Shown here piece by piece: positions 51,667-59,635 of a DNA stretch of 64,000 nt. The notes under the pieces are model-generated. The model saw nothing but the letters and a program-made list of their open reading frames with translations, was not told the origin of the DNA and searched no databases. This DNA is from Mycobacterium ahvazicum (GTDB lineage Bacteria; Actinomycetota; Actinomycetes; Mycobacteriales; Mycobacteriaceae), in NCBI RefSeq assembly GCF_900176255.2, contig NZ_FXEG02000006.1, positions 186,001 to 250,000 of the forward strand. The letters run 5' to 3'. Position 1 is the stretch's first letter. Each line of letters starts with the position of its first letter. The translations under genes were made by a program, and so were the position numbers.

Positions 51667-51876
51667 CGCACCCATTCGAACCGGCTCGGCGATCGAGCGT
51701 AATGAGGCCGAGCCAGTCGCGGACGCTGCATTCCCAAATGCGCAGTAGCGTAAGCGCATTGACGTACATGTCGTGCGTGCCGGTGGCGCGAGCCCAGTCG
51801 GCGCTGTGGTCCGGTCAACAGCTCGCGTTCGTCAGTCCAGATCCAACACCACCCGACAGCCAGCCAGAAAAGTCAT
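51638..51876 (-). pseudogene. relic of a MaoC-like dehydratase
   Basis: On the minus strand an ATG at 51876 has a strong AGGAGG site but its frame ends after 14 codons (MTFLAGCRVVLDLD). Downstream, in another frame, bases 51814-51638 encode 58 residues, including DWARATGTHDMYVNALTLL and WECSVRDWLG. These follow the core of MaoC-type acyl dehydratases (pattern HHD..A..AG..D.....LT...LV...VTDWAG). The two pieces are out of frame and truncated, so this looks like a decayed gene downstream of the SDR at 51921, not an expressed protein. Confidence 0.5.
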
Positions 51877-51920
51877 CGTCGCCTCCTACCTGCGGACGGC
51901 TGGCGCCGACCTCGGTACCA

Positions 51921-52715
51921 TCAATGCGCCGTCCACCCGCCGTCCACGGTCAGCACCTGCCCGGTCATGTATGTCGAGGCCCGCGACGCCAGATACAGGA
52001 GGGCTCCGTCGAGCTCGTCGGGTTCACCCATTCGTCCCATCGGGCACCCCGTGCGCAGATAGCGCCGGCTTGCTTCGTCCTCCATCATCGGAGCCGAGCT
52101 TTCGCTGGGGAAGAAGCCCGGCGCCAGAGCGTTGACCCGTATTCCATGTCGTGCCCATTGGCATGCGAGGTCACGGGTGAGGCTGACCAGGGCTCCCTTC
52201 GAGGAGCTGTACGAGGCGTCCGGGATCGGCCAGGCGGCGACGAGACCGAGGATCGAGGAGACGTTGATGATCGAGCCACTTCCCGTGGCGATCATCGGCA
52301 CGGCGGCCAGCCTGGCGAGATGAAAGGCGCCGACCAGATTGACCTCCAAGGTGCGCCGGAAGGCATCGATAGGTTCCTCAACCGCTGGTTGGGGGGAGCC
52401 GAAGCCGGCATTGTTCACAACGATGTCGAGCCGGCCGTAGCGCTGCATCGTCTGCGGGACGATCTCCTCGACTGCGGAGTCGTCGGCTAGATCGGCGGTG
52501 ACCGGGAGCACGCGATCGAGTTCGGCCGCGAGCGCGGCGAGTCGATCCGAGCGCCGGGCCACGGCGACGACCGAGGCACCCGCGGCGTGCAGCACACGGA
52601 CGAACCGGTCGCCGAGCCCGCTGGACGCTCCGGTCACGACGGCAACCTGGCCGCTCAGATCGAAGAGCTCGCCGGGAGTCTGCAGAGACGTCACGCGGAC
52701 CTCCATGTCGGGCAT
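51921..52715 (-). CDS. short-chain dehydrogenase/reductase
   Basis: About 264 residues from the ATG at 52715. TGASSGLGDRF cofactor loop, NNAG, NVSSILG with the catalytic Ser, YSSSK with Tyr and Lys, and the terminal MTGQVLTVDGGW block are all classical SDR features. The start is uncertain: ATG at 52706 and a TTG at 52790 are also in frame, none with a convincing ribosome site. It is divergent from the CtaG-like gene across the motif at 52792. Substrate unknown; the MaoC relic directly downstream suggests a former hydratase partner. Confidence 0.88.
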   Translation of the reverse strand: MPDMEVRVTSLQTPGELFDLSGQVAVVTGASSGLGDRFVRVLHAAGASVVAVARRSDRLAALAAELDRVLPVTADLADDSAVEEIVPQTMQRYGRLDIVVNNAGFGSPQPAVEEPIDAFRRTLEVNLVGAFHLARLAAVPMIATGSGSIINVSSILGLVAAWPIPDASYSSSKGALVSLTRDLACQWARHGIRVNALAPGFFPSESSAPMMEDEASRRYLRTGCPMGRMGEPDELDGALLYLASRASTYMTGQVLTVDGGWTAH

Positions 52716-52791
52716 TGCCACCACTGCGACGCGTCCGGCAGCCGGACTCGGTGCCAGACGGGATTGATCTCGACGGATCGCACTTATCAAA

Positions 52792-52806
52792 CCTAGTTGA
52801 CCATAT
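52792..52806 (+). promoter_or_regulatory. shared 15-nt motif, copy D
   Basis: CCTAGTTGACCATAT, 12 of 15 identical to the copy at 40310, located between the SDR (-) and the membrane protein gene at 52869 (+). Confidence 0.45.
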
Positions 52807-52868
52807 ACTCAGCCACGTGGATGGCCTGTCGGGGAAAGAGGCGTTGGTTGTCTGGCGGGGGTCAGCGC

Positions 52869-53336
52869 ATGACTGACTGGCGCGGCGCTCCGCTGGCGCG
52901 TACCTGGATCATCGCAGCGGCAGAGCTCGTCGGCGGACTCGTGCTGGCCCGCATCTTGGTCTGGACCGACCGCCCTGCGGGGCACCGCCATGAGCAGGGC
53001 ATGGCACCGACGCACGGTATGGCGCCGATGTCAGACGTGCCGAAACCGTCTGCGCCACATCTGCATTGGACGTGGCCGGTGTTCACTGTCGGTGTGCTGG
53101 CCGTAGCCGCGTTCATCTGGTGGGTGTTGCGCCGACAAATCATCGTCACCGTGGTGGGCGCCGCCGCCGCCATTATTTGCATGGCGTCTCACCCAGTTCG
53201 TGTGCTCGCTGCGCAGTCGCATTTGGTCGGCATGATTGTTCTCGAGGTGCAGTTGGTTGCGGTCCCGCTCTGGATACTCACGGTCCTGCCGTCCGCCGCA
53301 GATACGGGGCGCACCGGTTGCCGCCGTGCTGGTTAG
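52869..53336 (+). CDS. membrane protein, N-terminal part of a CtaG-like protein
   Basis: 155 residues from the ATG at 52869 (GGGGG upstream). Four membrane segments (about 12-32, 69-87, 90-110, 119-142). The first loop (residues 38-66) is rich in His and Met (H39, H41, M45, H49, M51, M54, H64, H66), like copper-binding loops. The fourth segment, SHLVGMIVLEVQLVAVPLW, matches the conserved H..M.....PL helix of CtaG cytochrome c oxidase assembly proteins. It ends at a TAG at 53334; the same frame continues at once into the gene at 53340, which has the rest of the CtaG pattern, so the pair looks like one gene cut by a stop codon. Confidence 0.65.
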   Translation: MTDWRGAPLARTWIIAAAELVGGLVLARILVWTDRPAGHRHEQGMAPTHGMAPMSDVPKPSAPHLHWTWPVFTVGVLAVAAFIWWVLRRQIIVTVVGAAAAIICMASHPVRVLAAQSHLVGMIVLEVQLVAVPLWILTVLPSAADTGRTGCRRAG

Positions 53337-53339
53337 ATC

Positions 53340-53732
53340 TTGTTGAGCGGGGGATCGGCGCTGGCTTACGCGGCACTGCTCATCGCGATCCACCTTCCGG
53401 GAGGACATCACCACGGAGGGGCAAGGAATGTCGTGCCGTTGTGGCTCGCCATTGGCGCATCGATGATCGGCATAGCGTATTGGTTTGTCGTGCTTCGGAC
53501 AGCCGCAGTCCTTCCGTTGAAGATTCGTCGCATCTCGTTACTCGCAGCGCAAGAAATCGCCGCGCTCGTCGGGCTGCTGTCCGTATTCGGTGCGTGGGGC
53601 GGCCCGGGCGCCGCTGGCCCGCTGAAGATTTCGGTCGCCTGGGATCAAGCGCTCGGCGGGCTCGTCATGCTGGTGACGTGTGCAGCGGTGGCCATTCCGA
53701 TCTCCCAGGCTCTGCACACCGAATCTCGATAG
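53340..53732 (+). CDS. membrane protein, C-terminal part of a CtaG-like protein
   Basis: 130 residues if started at the TTG at 53340; there is no clear ribosome site. Three membrane segments, a HLPGGHHHGG loop, and a final WDQALGGLVMLVT helix that matches the DQ..aGl.MW motif near the C-terminus of CtaG-type (caa3 assembly) proteins. It is in the same frame as the preceding 155-residue gene, separated by only TAG and ATC. Combined, the two give seven membrane segments, the family number. Whether it is read through, separately started or dead cannot be decided from sequence. Confidence 0.55.
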   Translation: MLSGGSALAYAALLIAIHLPGGHHHGGARNVVPLWLAIGASMIGIAYWFVVLRTAAVLPLKIRRISLLAAQEIAALVGLLSVFGAWGGPGAAGPLKISVAWDQALGGLVMLVTCAAVAIPISQALHTESR

Positions 53733-53757
53733 GTCAGAAGACAGTCTTCGTCGGGGC

Positions 53758-54822
53758 TTAACTCGCTGCAAAGTCCGCTACCTCCTGGGGATCCCAGATT
53801 CGATACCGGTGGTACATGCGGCGCCGTTGCGGATACGCCTTGCCAAGGACGCTGATCTGGGGGATTAGGCCGTGAACCAGCGCGTCGGGGCGAGACATAC
53901 CTTCGCTGTCAGGTCCGACACCCCGCCTCGGCGGTGACGTTGCCGATCGTAGGTCCTCGCCGAGCCGGTTCTCGGCGATCAGCCGGCTGAGGATCTCAGT
54001 GAAGGTCCACGGGGTGTTGAGCACCCATGAGTGATAGGCCTTGGGCAGCGTCACCAACAACGCTCCACTAAGACGTGCCGCATCGACTGCGGACGCGAGA
54101 GGGACGATCTTGTCCTGCTCGCCGTGGAAGATGACGACCCGAGCCTTGGCCCTACATAGCGCTTTCAGCGCGTTCGCGCTGTCGTCAGCCCGGGCAACTG
54201 CTCTCGCCGCGGAGGCGAATGTCGCCGGATGGGCGGCCGTGTTGAAGAACAGTTTGCTCAGCGTGCGCATGTAGCGGACCTGATCGCGACGGCGTAACCC
54301 CACCCGGTCGACGATTGTGTCGCCGACCGCCGCGGCGAGCGCAGCGCCGGTTCGCATCGGTGATGCGATGCGCACCCGTGACGCGTCGAAGGCCGCGCCG
54401 ATCGCGGGATCGATGAGGACTACCGCGAGCGCGCGTTCCGGATGTCTCGCGGCCAGTTCTGCGGCGGTGCGACCACCCATGCTGTGACCGACGAGAACGG
54501 CCCGCTCGATACCGAGACCTTCCAGAATCCGTTCCGTGACTGCGATTCGGTGGGCGAACGTGTGCTCGCCAATTCTGGGTGCGAACGTCTCCCCGTGCCC
54601 TGGCGCATCGATGGCGACTACCAGAAATCCCAGCTGGGGAAGCCGGCTGAGCAGCTTCATGTACACGCGCCGGTTCATCCCGATCCCGTGGAAGAAGACC
54701 AAGGGGACACCGTGGCCACCGACCGAAACTCCGACGCGCCGACCGTCACCGAGTTCAATGAGGTGATGTGCGAACCTGATACGGGAGCCCGGAGGCACCT
54801 GTGTCCGATTTGTGGCCGCCAT
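53758..54822 (-). CDS. alpha/beta-hydrolase
   Basis: 354 residues from the ATG at 54822 (an ATG codon two earlier at 54828 also fits). Oxyanion HGIGMN (45-50), nucleophile Ser114 in GHSMGG, the acid in HGEQDKIVP and His in AYHSW give a complete Ser-Asp-His triad, unlike the hydrolase at 46878. The C-terminal 70 residues are an unusual extension, ending in a Tyr/Arg-rich YPQRRRMYHRYRIWD segment. Likely an esterase or C-C hydrolase acting in the cytosol. Convergent with the CtaG-like gene. Confidence 0.88.
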   Translation of the reverse strand: MAATNRTQVPPGSRIRFAHHLIELGDGRRVGVSVGGHGVPLVFFHGIGMNRRVYMKLLSRLPQLGFLVVAIDAPGHGETFAPRIGEHTFAHRIAVTERILEGLGIERAVLVGHSMGGRTAAELAARHPERALAVVLIDPAIGAAFDASRVRIASPMRTGAALAAAVGDTIVDRVGLRRRDQVRYMRTLSKLFFNTAAHPATFASAARAVARADDSANALKALCRAKARVVIFHGEQDKIVPLASAVDAARLSGALLVTLPKAYHSWVLNTPWTFTEILSRLIAENRLGEDLRSATSPPRRGVGPDSEGMSRPDALVHGLIPQISVLGKAYPQRRRMYHRYRIWDPQEVADFAAS

Positions 54823-54828
54823 CACCAT

Positions 54829-55270
54829 TCGGGCACCTCAACTTGGTATATCACTCTCACTGTCGGTGCAGCCAGCGCTGTACTAGTCTCGGTCGAAGCC
54901 CGCCGATGCGGTCGGCTCATCTTCGTGTTATCTGGGATCCCGCGCAAGGCAACCCTTCTCGGTGGCTGTCGAAGCGAAGGCGCGACTCGCCTCAGAACCG
55001 TGGCGCGACAGGACGAAAAGGAGACGCCGGTGGTCAATGCGCTTCGCGACGCGCTGATTCGTCGACTCGTCACCAACGCCGCGACAATCGCAGGCGGGTT
55101 TCCCCGGGGTTTGGTGCTCATGCCGTGGCGGCAGTTACTGGACGGCCCAGATTTCGCCGGCTGCGGACCCCTAGAGTCGGCCAGTAACGCTACTTCAGCT
55201 CTTGATGGCACTTGGCGTGCTGCCAATACAGAGGCTCCTTTGTGGATGTGGTGGACGGACTCGCCGAGCA
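54829..55270. other. 442-base intergenic region with one weak coding candidate
   Basis: Between the hydrolase (start 54822, -) and the WS/DGAT stop (55271, -). It should contain the hydrolase promoter; AT-rich patch near 54840. On the plus strand a GTG at 55030 has AAAAGGAG at good spacing and opens an 83-residue frame to 55281 (start VVNALRDALIRRLVTNAATI), but that frame runs 11 bases into the WS/DGAT gene and resembles nothing known, so I do not call it as a gene. No other structure seen. Confidence 0.5.
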
Positions 55271-56836
55271 CTAACTCTTGACCTTGTTGCGTTGTGCGAC
55301 AGCAGCCTTCGTCTCGCGGCGGGCGGCGAGACCAGTGCGTTGGTCCGAACCTTGCGCTGGAGCGTTCAGCAGCTCCGACAGATGCCGATGCACGCCCTTG
55401 ACGATTGTTTCCGGGTCCGGAATGAGGTCGGCCAGCGCGGTGAACCCGAAATCAAGGCTGTCGCCGTAGCTGAGGCAGTGGATGAATAGACCGATGCCTG
55501 CTCCCACCATGGTCCGTCCGTACATGTGAGTGATTTCGGCCCCTGCGATATAGAGCTTGTCCCTCGGCCCGGGAATGTTGGATACCACGAAGTTCGCGAT
55601 GGGCGGGACGGCTTCGACGGCCGGAGAATTCACCAGCTGACCCAATGCCAGCCATGCGCCGGTTGGCAGTGCGTCGATCAGCTTCATCACCTGGCTGACG
55701 GTGCCGGTGGGTTTGCGGTTGGTGCGCGTCACTGTGGCCCCGGAGCTGGCGCGTGCCGGCTTACGTTTGGCTGTCAAAGCGGACACCGTGCGGATGCGTT
55801 CTACTGGGTCGGCGATGTCAGGTACCGGCACCATCATGAACGCGAAGTGGTTGCCGCTGGCGGATTCGGCGGCTTCATCGCGAACGTTCACCGGCCCAGC
55901 GATGCGCAACGGCTCGCCGGGCAACTCGTCGCGGTCCCGAAGATAGTCTGCAACGGCGGCGCTCGTGATCGACAGCACGACGTCGTTGAGCGTCACCCCG
56001 AACCGATCCTTGGCCCGCTTCACCTCCGACATCGACAGGGACGCGACGGCAAGCGAACGTTTGGGGCTAGACGTCAACCGGTTCAGCAAGTTTCGGGATG
56101 CGGCGGGGGAAGGGCCGGTGGGCGACTTCTTCTCCGGAGGCGATGCTTCGTCCACGTCGGGCTTGGCAGTGGTTCGGCCCGCCGAGGAGGCGCGGGACAG
56201 CAAACCCTTCAACAGCGGGATGGCGATGGGAACCGAGCGCTGAGCAAGCTTGACGGGTATGAGCATCTGATCCGGAACGGAACGGAGCAGCATCTCCACT
56301 TGAGACGGCACCCGCTCCCCGTTGACTCTGTAGGCTGCCAGGTCAGGGTCCATCGGCAGGGGTGCCCTATCGAATAGCTCACTCAGCATCTCGGTGCCAC
56401 CGACGCCGTCGATCGCGGCGTGATGCAGTCGGAGCAGGATTGCTGCTGACCCGTCGGCAAGTCCGTCGACGTAGTACATCTGCCAGAGCGGACGGGTTCG
56501 GTCCAGTGGTTCATCGGCGAGGGATACGGCCAACTCGCACAACGCCGACAGATCGTACGGGGCGGGGGCGCCGAGGTGTTTGAGGTGGCGGTCGATGGTG
56601 AAATTCGGATCGACGATCCAGTGTTCGTGGCCGGCGCCGAAGGGTGCGGACACCGCACGACGGGCGAACACCGGGATCTTGGGCAGTCGCGCCGCCATCT
56701 CGGCGCGAAACCTGGCGAAATCGTGCCCGTCGGGTGCGGTAGACGGGTCCAGCATCAGGATGCCGAACATGTCCATCGGCAACCTCGCTGTCTCGACATT
56801 GATGAACATCCGGTCGAGCCCATTCATCTGCTTCAC
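55271..56836 (-). CDS. wax ester synthase/diacylglycerol acyltransferase (WS/DGAT)
   Basis: 521 residues. The acyltransferase active-site motif HHxxxDG is HHAAIDG (138-144), and the C-terminal domain has VSNIPGPRDKLYIAGAEI. Joins acyl-CoA to diacylglycerol or a long-chain alcohol, building storage lipid at the membrane surface. Residues about 225-250 form a Pro/Ser/Lys-rich linker between domains. The GTG at 56836 overlaps the epimerase stop (GTGA) and has GGAAGGG upstream; an ATG three codons later is less likely. Last gene of the 62070-55271 operon, linking CoA-ester catabolism to storage. Confidence 0.94.
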   Translation of the reverse strand: MKQMNGLDRMFINVETARLPMDMFGILMLDPSTAPDGHDFARFRAEMAARLPKIPVFARRAVSAPFGAGHEHWIVDPNFTIDRHLKHLGAPAPYDLSALCELAVSLADEPLDRTRPLWQMYYVDGLADGSAAILLRLHHAAIDGVGGTEMLSELFDRAPLPMDPDLAAYRVNGERVPSQVEMLLRSVPDQMLIPVKLAQRSVPIAIPLLKGLLSRASSAGRTTAKPDVDEASPPEKKSPTGPSPAASRNLLNRLTSSPKRSLAVASLSMSEVKRAKDRFGVTLNDVVLSITSAAVADYLRDRDELPGEPLRIAGPVNVRDEAAESASGNHFAFMMVPVPDIADPVERIRTVSALTAKRKPARASSGATVTRTNRKPTGTVSQVMKLIDALPTGAWLALGQLVNSPAVEAVPPIANFVVSNIPGPRDKLYIAGAEITHMYGRTMVGAGIGLFIHCLSYGDSLDFGFTALADLIPDPETIVKGVHRHLSELLNAPAQGSDQRTGLAARRETKAAVAQRNKVKS

Positions 56837-58066
56837 GGTGAAATCCCTTCCTTTGCAGCCGCGCTGGCCTGGGTTGCCCGTGCCACCAGATGCGCGGGCA
56901 GGCGCGCTTGGTCACCGATGCGGGCCAGTAGCGTGCTGTGTTCCGCCATATCCAGAATCAGCTGCCGGCGAGCAGCCGCTGTGGGCCCTTCTTCCGTCCT
57001 GCCCTCCAAAACGAGCTGCTCGATATCGCGGACGACGCGGTCTACTTCGTCTGCGTAGGTGCGCCGCAACAGGATTGCGCGCAGTGGACCTACATGTTCG
57101 GTTGAACCGGGAGATACCCGCCAGGGCAACGTGACAGTCCTTTTGCCCAAGGAGACCACGCCGTGGGCGGCGCGAGCCATGTCCTCGAGGGCGGCCCTGC
57201 TCGACCACGCGCAGGTGAACCCCCACTCGTCGTGGAGTCGGGTGGTGTCGACGATCGGCATGTACAGCAGGCCACCGATCTCGCCGGGCGCCAGCTCGCT
57301 GACTCCGAGCTTCCAGGCCGCGCTGATTGCCGTTCGAAGGGCCCGCTCAGGGACCCGGATGAGCGGCCGGTCGATGATGTGTGCGATCTCGCGCATGGTG
57401 AGAGTGCCTGTGCCGGTGATGTTGACCGCACCGGTATGGGTGTGCGACACCGCCTCTGCGGTGAAACGCGCAACGTCGTCGGTGTGCACGAACTGTTGGT
57501 GACGGTCTGGGTCGGGAACCGGCAATGCCGGACTGGAGAAAAACCGGAAGATGGTGTTGTCGACGTCGCGTCCGGCGATGATGCCCGCACGCACTATCAC
57601 CGCGTCTACCCCGCTGCGGTCGATCAGGTCCTCGGCCCGCTTTTTTGTGCGCTGCGTAGAAGTGCTCGCGAGGCGGTCGCCGCTCGTCGGTCTCGGTCAG
57701 CGTCGGTGGATGACCGGGCACGGCTCCGTACGCGAGCACTGACGATGAGAACACCAGCCGTTGACAGCCCGTTGCGGCCATCGCGTCCAACACATTCTGG
57801 GTCCCGCCGAGATTGATCTCCTCGGTAGCGGCCTCGGTCCTGAGTGGAGCGACGACCCACGCCAAATGCGCGACTGCGTCACATCCAGACACCGCGTCGG
57901 TCACCGCACGGGCGTCACGGACGTCGCCGGCCGTGAAGGCGACACCGTCAACAAGAGTCTGCGGCCGGTTGCGAGCCATGGCGGTGACGTCATGGCCTGC
58001 GGTGACCAGGCGCCGACACACGGCACGGCCGAACGGTCCCGTCGCCCCGGTCACCAGAACTTTCAT
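56833..58066 (-). pseudogene. NAD-dependent epimerase/dehydratase-like gene with a +1 frameshift
   Basis: The N-terminal part (from ATG 58066) shows VTGATGPFGRAVCRRLVTAG and FSSSVLAYG of an extended SDR/epimerase, up to HFYAAHKK. The frame then fails at a run of six A (57641-57646 on the minus strand). Dropping one A restores RAEDLIDRSGVDAVIVRAGII and the rest of the domain plus a helical C-terminal extension, giving about 410 residues. So either one base is extra in this sequence, the gene is broken, or expression uses slippage. It abuts the thiolase-like gene (58067) and overlaps WS/DGAT by 4 bases, which argues the gene is, or was very recently, functional. Confidence 0.75.
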
Positions 58067-59635
58067 CTAACGCACCCTCCGAATTCCGGCAGTGCTCAGC
58101 GCCGCCTTGTTGCCGGTCGGGTCCGGCCGCACCACGATCGGGGCGCCGATCGGTTCGCCGTCGATGAGCAGGTCGAGAAGGTCCTGGTCGCCCTCACCGG
58201 GGTTGGCCAGGAAGCGGCGGTCGTCCGCATCGACGCGGCCGACGACGATGCCGGCGGGACCCGATTTGGTGTAGCGAACCGTGTATGTCTCGATGCGAGC
58301 GTCTCCCTCCGGGGCCTGTGCCACCTCGGCGACGGGCCGAGCTTGCAGCTCTGACTGGAGGGCGGCACTTCGGTCGGCTCGCCAAGTACGAGGAGTCGTC
58401 GAGTAGATGCCGACCGAATACTTCGACAAGGTCCCGCCATTGGCGCCGACCAGCCCGTGCGAGCCCGGGCGTTCGCGCATCGCACGGACCGTCTCGGCGA
58501 TGGCGTGCATCGAATAGTTATTGCCTGCGCCGCCGAAGTAGGGCAGCCCACCAGTCAGAGTCAATCCCCGAGGATCATCAGCCGAAAGACCGAGTCCCTC
58601 AAGCACATTGGACACGGCGATCGGGAAGCAGCTGTACAGGTCAAACGTAGCTATCCCGTCCACGTCGATGTCGGCGACACGCAGTGCTTCCAGCGTTGCC
58701 GCCACGGCCGATGGTGCCCGACTCAAATCAGGTCGCTCCAGCAGAACTCGTTCGCGTAGGTCTGCGTGTCCATGCAGGAACACCCAACGATCCTCAGGCA
58801 CACCGAGTTCGGTGGCGGCGCTCACCGTCATTACGAGCACTGCGGCACTCTGGTTCACCTGGTCGCGGGCCACCATCAACCGCGGGTACGGGTCGGCGAT
58901 CAAGCGGTTGGACGGGGTGATCGTGGCCACCTCGGTGACACTGCGTTCGACCGGCGACGCCGCGAACGGGTTTCTGGCGGCGACGGTGCTGAGCGGAGCG
59001 AACAGCTGAGCCATCTGTTGGCGGTACTGCTCGCGAGTCAACCCCAGCCGCGCCCGGCGGGCATTCTCCAGCAGTGCGTACTGCGACGCCGCGTCGACCA
59101 GCCCGTGGGCGACGAATTCCGCGCCGCTCATGCCTTCCAGTCCGTATCCGCGGTCGTTCAATTGTCCGTCGACGACTTCGGAGAAATCGGGCTTGTCGTC
59201 AGCGGACGCCAGATGACGGACAGTGGAGATGGCTTCAGACCCCAACAACAGAACGACGTTTCGCTCGCCGGCGGCGATGGCTGCCGACATTTCGTTGACG
59301 AGGTGCTGGGGGCTCTGGCCGCCCACCACCTCCAGGATGGCGTCGGCGGGACTCGCCCCGATGCGTCGCGCGACGGACCGCGGGTAGTTCGTGGCCTTCC
59401 CCAACGGCGCCGTCGCCCACGGGGTGGAGATTTCGAACTGGCGCACTCCGGCGATTGTGTCGATCCGGCGAGCAGCAGCGGTCGCGTCGGCACCGCAGTC
59501 GCGAAGTGCGGCACGCGCGGCCTCGCTGGCCAGCTCGACCGCCGACAATCCCCGGTAGTCGGGATCATCGATCCGCTCGCTGAATTGACCGACACCTACG
59601 ATCACCGGTGTGTGGGGATCGATGGAATCGCTCAT
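58067..59635 (-). CDS. thiolase-like protein with extra C-terminal domain (acetyl-CoA acetyltransferase family, type 1)
   Basis: 522 residues, longer than a normal thiolase. It has the long-form layout with GGQSPQHLVNEM where the nucleophilic Cys would be, GGLPYFGGAGNNYSMHAIAE near 390, and a C-terminal domain of about 100 residues (VRYTKSGPAGIVVGRVD, then FLANPGEGDQDLLDLLIDGEPIG) that looks like an OB-type fold. With no Cys at the active site, ordinary thiolysis is unlikely; such proteins are annotated as acetyltransferases but have no known reaction to me. ATG overlaps the double CoA-transferase stop by 4 bases, and the epimerase starts directly after. Confidence 0.85.
   Translation of the reverse strand: MSDSIDPHTPVIVGVGQFSERIDDPDYRGLSAVELASEAARAALRDCGADATAAARRIDTIAGVRQFEISTPWATAPLGKATNYPRSVARRIGASPADAILEVVGGQSPQHLVNEMSAAIAAGERNVVLLLGSEAISTVRHLASADDKPDFSEVVDGQLNDRGYGLEGMSGAEFVAHGLVDAASQYALLENARRARLGLTREQYRQQMAQLFAPLSTVAARNPFAASPVERSVTEVATITPSNRLIADPYPRLMVARDQVNQSAAVLVMTVSAATELGVPEDRWVFLHGHADLRERVLLERPDLSRAPSAVAATLEALRVADIDVDGIATFDLYSCFPIAVSNVLEGLGLSADDPRGLTLTGGLPYFGGAGNNYSMHAIAETVRAMRERPGSHGLVGANGGTLSKYSVGIYSTTPRTWRADRSAALQSELQARPVAEVAQAPEGDARIETYTVRYTKSGPAGIVVGRVDADDRRFLANPGEGDQDLLDLLIDGEPIGAPIVVRPDPTGNKAALSTAGIRRVR

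Noticed and set aside
53737..53749. GAAGAC-A-GTCTTC as a transcription terminator between convergent genes
   Set aside because: The centre is one base, too tight for a hairpin loop, and no T-run follows.
54442..55281. Plus-strand frame across the hydrolase start and the intergenic region
   Set aside because: Mostly mirror sequence of the hydrolase; only the last 83 codons after GTG 55030 have a plausible start, and they match nothing.
57641..57646. Programmed -1 frameshift at an A-AAA-AAG heptamer in the epimerase gene
   Set aside because: The heptamer is present, but continuing the protein needs a +1 shift (one base fewer), the opposite direction, so an indel or slippage is the better explanation.
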